A stretch of 64,000 bases of DNA from Enoplolaimus lenunculus (taxonomy: Eukaryota > Nematoda > Enoplea > Enoplida > Thoracostomopsidae): NCBI GenBank assembly GCA_030248215.1, contig JASANG010000693.1, positions 124,001 to 188,000 of the forward strand. The letters are read 5' to 3'. The translations under genes and the position numbers were made by a program. Of this stretch, positions 1 to 12,394 are shown piece by piece; within the stretch, counting starts at the first letter, position 1, and the number at the start of each line of letters is the position of its first letter. The notes under the pieces were generated by a model, which was not told the DNA's origin, ran no database searches, and saw nothing but the letters and a program-made list of their open reading frames with translations.

Positions 1-126
1 TATCAGTAACGAAGGGCGGCGGAGCGCGGGTTAAAAATAAATAACAGTCCGGAACCGAATAACAGGGGGGTACCCTATGAAGAGGCCAAATAAATATAAG
101 CCCCCCTCTTATTTGGGTCAATACAG
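1..126 (+). mobile_element. TA-flanked 443-bp MITE, partial copy at window edge
   Basis: Matches the right part of the full copies at 16648 and 44911, from TATCAGTAACGAAGGGCGG to the terminal repeat CTTATTTGGGTCAATACAG followed by TA. The left end is cut off by the window. It lies in a SETD2 intron. Nothing else is recognised from 127 to 590. Confidence 0.85.
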
Positions 127-590
127 TATATGACGTAATAGATAAGCGTATAAAGAGTATTTACATGTTACACACGAGCGATCGCGAATGGTTAAGGGAT
201 ATCTAATTTTGTTCATAAAAAAATTACCCCTCTTTCCTCAAGATTTTCGTGCCTACTGAACCACTCCGTCACGACATAGCGATCGCCCTGGTTACAGTGA
301 CGCTGTAATTTACGTAACTGCAATGTCTTCGACCACAGCCGGGTATTGTGCGTGAATTGCCGTTGTACGACTAATACAGCAACACCCTACGCGCGTCAAA
401 AGTCGGTTATAAGTTTACGTTTTCTAACATTCGAACCAAAAATTTGAAGTCTATTTGATTTTGGATGCGTGCTCACCTTCGTAATTTTTTATTGCTACGC
501 CAATGAGACAGTACGTTTTACATGGGACGGTCGCCAACAACGGTTTTGGTTGATTTTTTTGTTACTTTACTTTTAATTTTCTGTTTTCAG

Positions 591-674
591 GCTTTCAACC
601 GCCGCTTGCGAACAAGATGGGAAGGAATATTAAGTTCGGCTAAAAAGTTGATCACCAAATGGAATTCGCTTAAG
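591..674 (+). CDS. SETD2: SETD2 exon before the RIPKK block
   Basis: An 84-nt phase-0 exon between a strong acceptor (TGTTTTCAG) and a GTTAAT donor. It encodes 28 residues ending LITKWNSLK. Joined to the next exon at 1100 it reads KWNSLKDNYRIPKK, closely like DSWKDLKEVYRIPKK in human SETD2, which is the main support for both the exon and its splice. It is the first coding exon seen in the window. Confidence 0.8.
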
Positions 675-3600
675 GTTAATCAAATTTTCATCAAGTGTTG
701 AGGGTATATAAATTCTATAGAAGGAACCGCTGCAAGGTAATAAAAGTGGTGTGTGTGCTGCTTAACGTGCAAGTCATCAGTGGCCAAATAAATGAGATTT
801 CTGCGTTAATAAAACGAGATTGGATCATGTTGTGCGGGAACTTTAAACTTTAACCGAAAAAAACGATATTTAGCAACCTGATGATTAACGTCAGAACTAC
901 AGTAATAGTGCAGAGTTAAAAGTGTGTTATTTGTTACCTTGTTATAACCAGTCTATTGTGCTTAGTATGGGATGTATCCGCTTAGCTGAAAACAATTCGA
1001 ATTTATTTTAAGTTGAGTCCGTTCATTATCTCGTGTTGGATTGTGAACAGTGTTTGTGGCTGTAGGAAACTTACCGTATTTTGAACTACTTTGTTTAAGG
1101 ACAATTATCGAATACCGAAGAAAAAAGCACGCGGAAGCAGTGGTGATGGCGATTATCCGAAAAGACGAAGCCGAAGTCGAGGAGACCGTTCCAGAGGGCG
1201 ACGGTCACCACAGCTACGGTCTCCACGGTCACCAGGCGGTAGCCGTGGTGGCGACGATGTTGCGTCGTCTTCGAGTTATAGCCATCACAGGAATGACGGA
1301 CGCTATCGTGATTCGACTGATCGTGGTGGGGATTTAGCAAGCAATAGCAGCGGACGCGGCGTCGGCGACCGTCATGACGACCGCCACCGAAGAGATCGCG
1401 GTGGTCGCGGCGATAGAGACCTTGGCGGCGGTCGTCGTTCTGACCGCGAGCTAGATCGCTGTGGTGACGACTTCAACAGCCGTCGTGATGACCGACGCGA
1501 CAGGCGAAGACGCTCGTCGGGTGGCGGGGCTGGACGTCGGCGAGCGTCGCGGTCGCCACCGCCGACCGGCCGTCGTGATGCTTCAACAAAGCGGCAGCGG
1601 TCTCCGTGGTCGCCTTTGGTGAGTTCACCGCGTTAAGTTTGTTGGTCTTTGTTTGGTTTGGGCCTGTAGGCTGATGGGCAAGGTGCCACTGGATTTTAAG
1701 TTCGGTTTTATATGCGGCAATAATCGACATCCATTGTTGTTTCATTCGCTTTTTTTTATTTGGACACACCCTCACCCTGCTTAAGTGTCAATGACATAAT
1801 GTTTTCACAAGTGATTTCATAAAATCAAATAAGTATTTCAAATTTAGCGGATATAAACTTCAATAACATCAACGTACAAAATCTGTTAAGCATTAACCTG
1901 GTTTGTACTGGCTAGCAGCTTTGACAATATTTAACATAATCACATATATGCGACCAATTATGCAGTGTGGCTACAGGTGTTATTTTTTGTTTGAAAATTT
2001 CTTGTGCGAGCGTCGGAAGTCTATTCAGTATTGTTAGGGTGTCGCTTGTTTGTCCGGAGCTGAAGCGTGCCGTTGGAACAATGTTCACAAATTGATCTAC
2101 GGTACGTACAGCGAAGTATGACAATACTCGTTATATGTCGCAGGGATCGGACGAAGCCAGGTGGCATTAAAATTGATAAAAAGTATATAGTGCCTTCCTT
2201 ATCGCAAAAACTAAACATTGGCCTATGATCGTTACTTTGTTTTCATTTTTAGCCAAGCGGCAAACGTGGCGACTGGACTTGTCGTTCGCCGTCGTCTGAT
2301 TATCGAGTAAATTCCGATACGCGTAGAGAGGATACAAAGGACTCGCGAAGACAAAGGCGTCCTCTCGTTAATGGTAAAGATAGCCGAAACAAAAGATCGC
2401 GGTCCCCGTGCCGTGGCACCTCCTCAACGAATGATGGCGAAGTACCTGTGTGGGATTCCGGGTCTTATTGCTCCGGGACAATTGGTCGCGCCCGTTTGTC
2501 CCCGTCATTGTCTGCTGAGGAACAAGAAGGCTTGCCGTCTATATGTTATCGTGGCGGACGCTGGGACCGTTCAACTGTAGCAGGCAAGCGGAAATGGAAT
2601 GATGGGTCGCGTTACGTTAGTGAGGATGTAGCCAGTGTTACGGCGAAACGGCCACATAATGAGTAAGTTTGTTTGGAAATTGTCCTGCTTCGGTTTGGGT
2701 ATACGGCGGTGGGCCATCTTTAAGCTTCGAAATACCAAATTTAAGAAAATATTTGCTAAAAATGCAAAACTGTGCCAAGAAATTCCAAAGATTTTAACCC
2801 CGCATTTTTATCTTGGGTCTTTCTAAAAAGCCCCTACTTTTAAAATCGCTCGGGTTGAACCATTGCCTTTCCGCCTTCGAAAAGCCACGCCATTCGAGAT
2901 TAGCCTAGCGAAAGGCGAGTAGTGAATAATAGATGGTTATTTGTCGCAATTATCAATATATATTGTTTGATTCGCGTACTCTGACTTCGCTCATATCTCA
3001 TTCTGCCAACAGTAACATTAGACATAAATTAATTTCTTTGAAGTGAGCACGAGATACGCACTTCGGAAATTTCTAAAGAAACAAGTAAAACACATTAATA
3101 TAGATTTTTAAATAGCCTAATTGAAGGGGGCAAAAAATGCGTTCGCTCGTAAACTTTTGCGTAGAAAGTTAACTATTTACTTGTTGTCCGAACAAGAATA
3201 AAACATTTAATTACGTTATAAACTTTAGTTGTGTTTGTTTTGTTCTCTAGAACCGATGCTGACAGTCGTAACTGTAAAGACCAGAGACGGCGTGAATTTG
3301 AATTCAAATACGAAATGAACGATAATTATAGGCGTCAAATTGACGAAATGGAACAAGTTGGCCAGGTTACTATTATTAGTTTTACGATATTTTGCAAAAA
3401 AATTTCTTTGCGAAGCACGTAAATTTTGAATGCGGTGCGCGGCGAGTATGTATACCTCAACCTTGAGCCGAAACAAGAGCCGCTTATGAAACTATCCATT
3501 GTCAAACTGTTTTCCTTGAAGGAAATTTGCTTATATTGGAAAGTTCTTTTGGCCCGTTTCTGAAGCTTTGTCTACTATTTAGAATTACGCTGATAGTCGA

Positions 3601-6600
3601 ACATAAAGCATAGCACCACTTTGCGCTGCGGTCGTTGTAGCAGCCTCTTATTCTGGTACATGTACACGTTGTATGGTTGTATACATACCGCCAGTTTAAA
3701 ATTTCAAAAATTTTAGTCTTGATTTCGCATTTTATTCTGTGAAAGGGTGTAGCCAAAAGGAGTTTCAGTGTTCAAAACACACTTTGACATTGTTTTAGAC
3801 ACTGTTTCAGTTTGCAACACAAATACCTCACCGTCCGAAGTTTTTATAGAGTATCTCCATATTTCTAAATCCTGGAAACGCCCACGGCTACTGTTTATTA
3901 TTTTTAAGGAAGTCTCAGAAATGATGAAAGATCAAGCGATGCCTCAGTTTGGCCCGCCGTCTTCGAAACCGCCCGATGAGTTATGTTGGCCAAAAGGCGT
4001 TCCACACACACCGCCGCATCCACGGCCTGAAACACCACCCCATGAATTAGACAACAACCGTTTACACCTGGATATTTCCGGACGACGTGATGAGCACTCG
4101 AGATCCGGATCTCCAATGGCAATGTCAACAACGCCTGTTCCGCCGGAAATTGATGATCGACATAATAGCGAACTGCCGCTACGAAGTAGCGATTATGTCG
4201 GTGCTCAATTTCCCGTCGGTAGCGACGGTGGATTTGCTGCGGCCACAGTTCCGTATTATCACGAATTCGCAGCGATGATGGGGCTACCTAGACCGCCGAT
4301 CCCCCCGCCACCACCACCCCCGCCAGGACCGCTGGGGACAGGACCTCCGGTGGGAGCAACGTCTCACCCTCACCCACCTTTTTATGACGAGCTCATGGAT
4401 GCCTCTGGAAGCATACCTATGCCTTGTTCGTCTGCAAATTCAGCATTCCATGTGTCGAATCTCACGCCTCATCCTAACTGCTATCCTTGGGATGTCTTTG
4501 GGAATAGCGATGGCGAAAGCTCTAGCGATCCAACTAGGCCTCCCTCGGGTGGTGGGTTTCAATCGCGACCGGGTGTAACGGAACAGCCAAGCGAGCCTGT
4601 GGCGTTGTCGTTAACTACGGGTGCTAATAAGACATGTCTTGAATCGAACATTGCCAGTCGTGTGGCGCCGTACAGTCAAACGCAAACGAGCTATACGCCA
4701 TCGTTGAAAGAGCCTAAAGTAAACGGCAGTACGTATGAGACTCAACCATAAGATTACGTTAGGTCTAAGCCCTTGAGTTTTATGGTATCCTTTGGCTGCT
4801 TGCGAGAAGTGGTAATCTCTCCTCTACCAGAGAGCAGCCGGTATAAGAAGTAAATTTTTTGTACTTTAAAATACGTGTTTTGCGCTTTGCTGGCCTTGAT
4901 AGACTGGAGGTGAGCGGTTTTTAGAAACTTCTGGATCCGTCACTGCCAGTGCTACCTCCCAAAATGTTAGAATCTGCTCTTGACTTGTCCGGAAATGCAG
5001 TCGCTGCAAAATATCTAGTATTTCTTAATGTAAAAATCTGTTTCATGATGTTCGAGTTCCCAACGCAAATATTCGGTATCCGATAGATTTTATACCGGAA
5101 CTGGATACGGATGTCGGTTTTTCTATCATATTATTCCGGAACCGGATATCCGATCAATCCCCGTGGGTTTCTAGTTTCGAGTGTGTATATCAAACGGTTT
5201 GTAGCGGCTATCAATGTGACAACAACGTATGGAATTTCCAATTTATAGGTACATTCTATTGATGTTGTTTACAGGCATATCCAGGTCATCTCATGTTTGA
5301 TCATGGAACACAGAAACACTTTTGGACCGATGCTATTTCAAGATCTTATTTGTGTGCTGCAACGATGGAAGAGGTATTGTATTGTGCTCATATTTTGTTT
5401 GTATTCCACATAACAGCGGATCAATAGTCATTGTGTGTATTTCTGCATATGCCACAAATTCCCTGTTTAATGTAACCACTATGTTTCCAATGCCCCCACG
5501 TTCCAGCGCTTCAATTGAACTTAACTATGGATGTGCCGATGCCAAAATGTTTGCCTATGCTAAAACTGATGCCGATTTCATCTTTAGAAGACCATGTTTA
5601 ATAAACAGATAGGATGCTACATTACATCGTTATATGAAGGCTGATACCCTAACCATCATAAACGATCATAATTTTATAACAACGGTTCATTTAAGTTATT
5701 TTTTCAAACAAACGTAAGAGAGATAACAGTTTTCCTGACCAGACACATAAAATGTGCCCTAAAATGAAATTGTTAGCATGCCAACTGACTATTATGTGCA
5801 AAAGTTATCGGCAAAGAATCGGCAATTTTTTGCGGTGGCGATGCCTATACTCACGAAAAGTGCCGATTATTACCGATGCCGATTACTCGGCACATCCCTA
5901 AATTCAACTGCACCCCCCATCTCGACGCAAGTAAAGTCATTGTTAGCCTGATTATGCGTGATGATTTGTATCCGAAATTGCGTTCAATTAATTATTCTAT
6001 TTTCGGTGATCTTTTATTATGTTTTAGGTAAATCTTTACGTCAGCGGTAATGCGACGCAATACGATTTGCCTTACTTCTATCATAGCACGCGTTCCGGAT
6101 GGATTCATCGTGTTTATTTGGCCAAACATTGGGGTTAGTTATAAATGATTTTTAGAATGACGTTTGTTTTTCCATGGTGTCTGGTGCAATATGAAACCTA
6201 TGGTTTCCTTAGGTTGGCGCTATGGTTTAGACCACGCACGTGTATTGCTGTACGGCTGGGTGCAACGGGAAATCCGGTTCTGGTTCCGGCATTATTCCAC
6301 CGTCCGGTTCCGGTAAATTTTTACTGGAATTAAAAATTCTGTTATTAAATTTTGGTCAGTGGAAATTAAGATATTGTGCTATAAATGTGGAATTAAGATA
6401 TTTCACTAAAAATGATAAAAATTAAATAGATTCATTAGCATGGTATATAAACTTTGACAATCGTCAAAAATAAACCATCGAAGGTAGATCTCGCGACCGT
6501 GGAATATGAAAATCTAACATACAGCAGATAATGAATATGCAAAAAACAAAATTAAAATGATTTTTACCGTTGCATGTATTTTTCATTTTCGCTTACACCC

Positions 6601-9600
6601 TGGGCACAGCATATTAGTTTGTAATAAATTTTTTACGATCCATCGGGCGATTCTGTAAATCGCTACGTAGAAGAGTTACTCAAGTATAGCGCGTTTCTGT
6701 CATAAACAAGGTTTAAATTAACTAGAATTGAAGACATTCTGTTTACTGTTGGTGCGTCAAGAATTGCGATTGCAATTTCTGTCAAATTTTTGCACAATTC
6801 CATAGCTCTACATCCATAGTCCATAGTTAATGGTACCATTAAGACTGTGCAGTTTGTTTTATGTTATAGACCGACTTAAAAAATGTAAATTCATTGTACA
6901 CAATGCAGTACCGATTTCTTGGTACCACACAGTTTACTTTCTTCCACGCTAGCGTTTCTTTGATAGAAGGCAATAGATCCTCCATCCTAATGTTATATTC
7001 TATTATTTCATTTATTTGTTTTAGGTGACCCAAAGAATTTCTCTGAAGCCCCGCATGACGAGGTAATTATTGTTTTAATTTGTTTTTGCTTTTATATACT
7101 AAAAACTAAACACATATACACTCTCTATCTTGAGGTGTTTACATATAAGAATTCCGCTGTCAAACAGAAAAATGACAGTTATGTAACTTAAACATGGATT
7201 CGTTATAAAGTTTTGTTTTGTAAATATGTTTAGGTTAATCGAATTGCGTTTAATTGTGTGCAATACTGATTTGTTTTTTTGTACAGGTTGCCCGGTCACG
7301 AAAACAGGAAGCGGACGTATCAACACACGATGAAATATCAAAGCTTAAACAGGTAATGAATAATATTCTCGGTGTTCTGTGGTGACTGAACAACTTAGCA
7401 GCTTACGTTTTCCTAGTTTTTTGGCAAGTTGTTATGTGAACAGCGTATTCTCAACCCCAGTTGGGTGATCGATATTTTAGTTGTTCGACCAGTGAATGGT
7501 GTGACTCGAAATCCATCACATTTTTAGCATTTGATTTGGCGTACTTCTATACCAAATTTGAGATCCGCAGTTGCAAAGCCTATCGCTGACTTGCAATAAG
7601 TGCTCTGTATGCATTTAATAATATGAATTCTGTCTGCTCAGCTCAATAATCTTCTGTCGGTCTGATTTATTGGGTTAGTTTATACTGTATTGTTGATTTC
7701 AGCAAGTGCAAATGCTGCAAGAAAAACTTCTCGAGGTGGTAAGTACCGCCGGCTATTACGAAAACTTAGTTCTATTTTTAAGAAAAATATTTGGCACAAA
7801 CGTTATTCCAATATTGACTATCATATGTTTTCGGCGAAGTTTCAACAACGAAATCAAAAATTTTCAGTTTGCGGGTTTCAGTTATGATTCTGAGACCACT
7901 GTTTGGGATGGAGCCAGCGTTCGTTCAATTGATGTTTAGTATATTGTATTTATGTCGACTCGAAAGATTTTTACAAAGATTTCAACAGGGCGGAATGCCC
8001 CACATTCCCCTTCGTTACGCTACTGGTTGCAATTCAGTTATGGTAAGTCTCGATTTTCGTTACAAAGTTGCTTTGATTGTTATAGGAAACTAGTGGTCGC
8101 TCTGTTGCTAGTACTTCTCAGGAAAGTCAACAATTACAGGCAACAGGGACAGGAGTTTCCACCCAGCAAGACCAGCGCCCTGAAATTGAAATGATGTTGC
8201 CTTCGGTGTTTGAACCTCCGGCAAATGTGTTGCCGCCTGGATGGAGGAGTGCGCGCGATAAAGATGGAGATGAATATTATTATCGCATTGGATCGAAGTA
8301 ACTCATTGTGTGTTTTGGTAGATAATATAAAGCGTGAATGGATATCTTTGAGACAAGGTTTTAAAATGCAGTTTTGGACAAAAACCGAAAAGTTGTATTA
8401 TTCGGTTTAGAAAAGGTTGCGAAAAAGTTGCATACTAAAGTTTTAAAGTATTCGTTTTTATTATAATGATGATGGAAAGGATAGGTACTTTTTGAGATAA
8501 ATATTTGCACTGCTAAAGGCCTAATCTGTGGGATACACATTTTTTACGAAGTTACAGTTTGTTTTCAATACGAAAATTTTCAGGTCAACACAATGGGAAA
8601 AACCAATTTGGACTGCCGATCATATCCGGACCTATCTGATGAAAGCTGGCCGCAGTTCTCAACAACAACAACAACAACCGATAAAACAAACGATTGCTGC
8701 TGATGTATTATTAGTCACGCAACAAAATGTAAGGGGCTTGTCAAGCGCGAAATTTGTACCACAAAACTGTTTCTACCAGATTAAAATATTGCTAAAACAG
8801 CCGAACAATTTTAAGTTTATGATTTTAGTGAGTTTTCTTTCGGTGGTACAAATTGAGTTTAAGTAACGTTTATATGATTTATTCCGGTTCAGTCTGTTGT
8901 AAGGAAGTCTTACGACAGCGATTGGTGTTCTCAGTGGAGAGTAGCGCCTATCTGCAACTAGAAATAGCAAATTATGCATGTGTTGATTTGAAAATCTGCT
9001 TAGAAGCATGCGTTGGTGCAAGTGCAAGAAAATGCGTTAAATTGCTGTGCTCATTTGGCCTGTAGTTCTTAAGCTACACGGCCTATTCCTTTCAGAATAA
9101 GCACGAATGTTTGACCGATTTGATTGTTTTAAGTTTTCAAAATCATTTTAAAAGTTTGATAACATACGTTACAAAAATACTACTTGTTTCAGCAGTCTGA
9201 CTCTGGTGGCGGTGCTTCTACGTCAGGTAATGATGCTGGTGGTCTTGAGCAATCGGTTTCCGCAACTCAAAACTATAATATTCAAATGCCAACAAGTAAA
9301 AAAACTAGTGGTGCCGGAGCGAATACAACCACAACCGCAGCCGCAGATACATCGAGCGAGGTCGCGCGTCGCATCAAAGAAACGTTTAAGTCACAAATTT
9401 CAGGCAGCATTATTAAATATTTGAGCGTGTATCGAAAACCGAATTGTAAAGCTGGTCGGATTGAGAATAATGAAGATTTCAAGTATCTTGCGCGAAAGGT
9501 AAGTGATGCTCAGTTTGTGTTGGGGCCAGGGGTGTAGGTCGCAAAGGGTTGAGATAGGTGTCCTTGTGTTGGTAGTAGCTGTTGAAAAATTACAGTCAGG

Positions 9601-10088
9601 ACGTTTTATTCTCGAATGCATGCAAAGCGTAATATTGCCTGACGGTGGTATCAAATGTTGTTGATGGTTGTTCAGAGACAACATTATGCCATTTATCTGG
9701 CAGAATGTCACCGAAAAGTGCCTGCCAGCACGAGTTGAGTGTTGGCCACGTCTCGCCGTTTATGTGGGGGTCGATTACATTCAGTATACGTTGCCTTATG
9801 ATTGGATGTTTTAGAACTAATTAATTTCTGAAACGGATCTTAAATCAAAGGTCAACTAAAGGTCATGTCTGTGAATGTGAAATATCGGCTGCTTTTGCGA
9901 AAATGTTTTTTTCACGATGTAATTTTGCTAGTTAATAATTTTCTCAGATTACACATGCTGTGATGGAAAAAGAATTGCGGTCAAAGTCAATTGATGAACT
10001 TAAAGTGACAGATCACGTTATGGACAAAGCGAAGTTTTACATAACGTCTTACATGTCCAAATGTGGACCGGTTTATAAGCGTGATTGA
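591..10088 (+). CDS. SETD2: SETD2/Set2 histone H3 lysine-36 methyltransferase, C-terminal half
   Basis: Nuclear enzyme that trimethylates H3K36 during transcription elongation. Only the part after the SET domain is in the window. Exons read by splice sites and phase: 591-674, 1100-1618, 2253-2662, 3251-3365, 3909-4718, 5275-5373, 6028-6133, 7025-7062, 7287-7352, 7703-7738, 7989-8042, 8086-8297, 8584-8728, 9193-9498, 9948-10088 (TGA). Every junction keeps one frame, giving about 1046 residues. Order: KWNSLKDNYRIPKK (matches the VYRIPKK block of human SETD2), RS-rich region, charged ERR/RRREFE-like segment, proline-rich region, short coiled coil (QMLQEKLLEV), WW, SRI. The exon at 7989 is the least certain: a longer version in the same frame, beginning near 7869, is possible. 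Exons 1100 and 3909 need AAG acceptors. The SET domain should lie upstream. Family assignment is firm. Confidence 0.93.
1100..1618 (+). CDS. SETD2: SETD2 exon with arginine/serine/glycine-rich low-complexity region
   Basis: 519 nt, phase 0 at both ends, donor GTGAGT. After DNYRIPKKKARG the sequence is almost entirely R, S, D and G with RS dipeptides and RGG-like runs (GRGDRDLGGGRR). It resembles the RS domains of splicing factors and is much richer in these residues than the matching part of vertebrate SETD2. The exon is GC-rich compared with the AT-rich flanks. The acceptor is TTTAAG, not CAG or TAG; a TGA just upstream in the same frame leaves no CAG/TAG alternative. Confidence 0.8.
3909..4718 (+). 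CDS. SETD2: SETD2 exon, proline-rich linker
   Basis: 810 nt (270 codons), phase 0 at both ends. It encodes a disordered linker with many HP, PP and PH steps and a polyproline run (PPIPPPPPPPPGP) after YYHEFAAMMGLPR, in the place of the proline-rich low-charge region of SETD2 before the WW domain. The acceptor read here is TTTTTAAG. The donor chosen is GTAAAC at 4719 because it gives phase 0, as the next exon (5275) requires; a second donor at 4733 would break the frame. Confidence 0.78.
6255..6605. mobile_element. CCGG-rich inverted-repeat element in a SETD2 intron
   Basis: GGGTGCAACGGGAAATCCGG at the left, then CCGGTAAATTTTTACTGGAA and CAATCGTCAAAAATAAACCA; right end TCATTTTCGCTTACACCCTG. 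Same plan as the 30180 copy. Confidence 0.68.
8086..8728 (+). CDS. SETD2: SETD2 WW-domain exons (8086-8297 and 8584-8728)
   Basis: Two exons joined in phase 2 encode a WW domain. LPPGWRSARDKDGDEYYY lies at the end of the first exon and TQWEKPIW opens the second. The two tryptophans, the aromatic triplet and the final proline of the fold are all present. WW domains bind proline-rich ligands; in SETD2 this one packs near the proline-rich segment and contacts partners such as huntingtin. A short polyglutamine run (QQQQQQ) follows. The intron between the halves is 286 bp. Confidence 0.92.
9193..10088 (+). CDS. SETD2: SETD2 SRI-domain exons (9193-9498 and 9948-10088) and stop codon
   Basis: The Set2-Rpb1-interacting domain begins at SSEVARRIKETFKSQISGSI, continues through YRKPNCKAGRI and FKYLARK, and ends in the last exon with THAVMEKELRSKSIDEL and the terminal VYKRD before TGA. 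The order and key residues match human SETD2 (ELAKKSKEVFRKEMS, YRKPDCKVGRI, FKHLARKLTHGVMNKEL). The domain binds the doubly phosphorylated CTD of RNA polymerase II and so ties H3K36 methylation to elongation. The intron inside the domain is 449 bp. Confidence 0.95.
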
Positions 10089-10614
10089 ATGCCCGAAGTA
10101 CATACATTAGTGTAATTATTTGGATTTGGTATGTCTTTTAATGAGCTACACAACACGTTGCACTATAAACCTAGTAATACACTAGACTTGTTTAACACAA
10201 TGTGTCCATGATAATTCTGGTTGTGTCACTGAGAGATTTGGTGGTTTGAATTTTTGGCTCATGTTTAATTATAGGAGCCTGCCCTCTGGGAACAAGAAAA
10301 CTGGGAGACTTAGAGATTCGCAGGCTAAGGTTTTTGCACGGCTTATGTATAGGATTAGGTTTAGGCTGAAGCTTAGGCTTGGTAACCAGGCCGGTATAGT
10401 TAAATAACAACGGCCATTTTTTTATTTTGTTGCATAATATTGCAAGCCCAACTCAAGTGTAACGTGTATTTTTATAGTTGTTTTCAGGTCTACTAAGCTA
10501 ATTATTGCTGGTATATTCTAAGTTAAATAGGTTAAAGGCTTTGCATTGTGTCCGTAGCTGTTATGGTTCTTTTGGACTGGTTAATGTTTTAACCATGGTT
10601 GGTATAATGTTTAC

Positions 10615-10800
10615 GGCCAATGTAAAGACCAGTGGCGGAACAGTATTATAAGCATATTCCTAAGCCTAAGCTTAAACCAAAGCGTAAGAATGAGCTTATA
10701 TTCATAAGCCTAAGCCCGAGCCAAGCAAACAAATTAGTCTAAAGCTTACACCTTTCTAGTCCCACAAAAAACTACGCGCCCCTGATGCTTACATGGGCCC
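10615..10800 (-). mobile_element. Short inverted-repeat element with TTAGGC-type core
   Basis: Ends GGCCAATGTAAAGACCAG and CTGATGCTTACATGGGCC are inverted partners. Inside are GGAACAGTATTATAAGCATA and GCCTAAGC units, the reverse of the CTTAGG repeats in the other copies. Located in the SETD2 downstream region. Confidence 0.75.
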
Positions 10801-11739
10801 TGTTTATGATCTTGTCATATGAAACCACTTAAAATAATAAATAAAATTATAATTGTGGGAAATTTGAATTATTAAATTGTGCAACATTTTAGAACAACAG
10901 AATATGTCTGACTATCATTGATAGCTCGTTTAATATGTTATGGGAGATTTGGCAAATTTAGTTCAAAATTTTCGTTGAAACTTTTATGTTTAGCACAACT
11001 TTGTTGTTCAAAACGTATATGTCATGTAGTTTACCCTTGTTTACTTGTACTGTTTGTTCAATGTAGAATGGCATGTATATTTTGTGTTTTTTGGTCGTTT
11101 TACTTATTAAGCGTTGTTTTGTAAGGTATAATCTTCTAAACGATGTATTTTGTTGTTATGTTTACAAGGCTTCAGAACATTCTAATTTGTAGCATGACAA
11201 CACTGATGTAGAAATGTAATCGCATATTTTGATACCGTAAGTTGGCGGCACGATGCAAAACGGAACTGGATTATATCGGAATCCGAACAGCGAATTTATG
11301 CCGGAATTGTAACTGAATCGGAAATAGAAATTCTGGTCATTGTAGGGATAATTTGTATTGACAAAATGTTATATTGATTTAGGGTGTTTGTTTGGCTGGC
11401 AACTATTTTCAAAAAGAAAATTTCAAAATTCCGTTTCCGATTGATTGTGCAATCGGAATCGGAACTCGTTTTAAATCGAAATCGAAATTCCGATTGCACC
11501 CTGGTTGGCGGCGGCATATTGCCAGCTAACAGCTATGGCATCCGTAAACAGTGTTAGCTGTTCTTATGTATGCATCGAATTTTGTCCTGGCTAAGTTTTT
11601 CCGATATATATGTACCTGCTAAATATTGTTTTAAATGCTTTAAGCTGTAAAAAGACAAACGTGTTTAAAGATTGTGAGTACTATATGCAGTTTGAGAAAA
11701 TCAATACTAGCTTTTAATTTTTATTTTTTACAAAATTAA

Positions 11740-12010
11740 TCCGATAAACCCCATTCGCACGTGCAAGCTTTTGCCGCGAAAACTCGAAGCTGCAACCTGT
11801 ACCAAATACTTGCAGTTGCTAGTATTTTCGAAGGAGCATTCCGATTTACCAATCAAACTCCAGGTGCAACAAGTTCAAGCGACTTGCAACTGCGCTCACA
11901 GGTGCGAATTCGATTAAATACTTAGCATGAAATCCAGTGAGTAATGTGCAGCTGTAAGAACTTCAAAGTTTCTTTGCGACTAAACTTGCGCGTGTGAATA
12001 GGGTTTTAGT
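11740..12010. mobile_element. CCTATTCACACGTGCAAG-type inverted-repeat element
   Basis: AAACCCCATTCGCACGTGCA at the left and GCGCGTGTGAATAGGGTTTT at the right. The core is rich in the word GCTGCAA and TTGCAGC, so the element is locally self-complementary at several scales. Full relatives are at 28108-28382, 32566-32846 and 47216-47492. Confidence 0.83.
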
Positions 12011-12248
12011 CTTTCAAATCTGAAAACGCCTGATTAGGTATCTGTATATATTTTTCATGTTAACCTAGTCGCAAGATACACAAATTTTGAAACTTTAATT
12101 CGTAAACAGCTTCGCCGTAAGCATAGACATGTTCCTAAACGGAAGTTTAAGCAAAAAATTTAAAGTTAAGCTTAAGATGGTACGGCCGTAGGCAACGGTT
12201 AGCTATGCTTATATTCATAAGCTTTTATCAGAGTTTGATTCAAACCTT

Positions 12249-12394
12249 GGCCCATGTATAGAACAGGGCTGGATCGTTTTCCGGCGTGGCTGTAATAGAC
12301 TCAGTTTAAGCTTTAGACTAACTTTTTTGCTTAGGCTTATCGGCTTAGGAATATGCTAATACTATTGATCCGGCCCTGTTCTATACATTGGCCC
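12249..12394 (+). mobile_element. Short inverted-repeat element with CTTAGG core
   Basis: Ends GGCCCATGTATAGAACAGGG and CCCTGTTCTATACATTGGCC. Contains the family's ATAGACTCAGTTTAAGCTTT block and only two or three CTTAGG units, so it is a short-array member. Confidence 0.88.

Noticed and set aside
1050-1340. Alternative frames over the SETD2 RS exon on both strands
   Set aside because: Shadows of the GC-rich exon; the chosen frame alone joins both neighbours in phase and matches SETD2.
4733-4751. SETD2 donor at 4733 (ACGTATGAG) or termination at the TAA at 4749
   Set aside because: The 4719 donor GTAAAC preserves phase 0 into the exon at 5275, and the WW and SRI domains downstream show that the protein continues.
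10192-10410. Possible small - strand gene after SETD2
   Set aside because: Contains CCTAAGCC-type words of the repeat families and no recognised motif or splice support.
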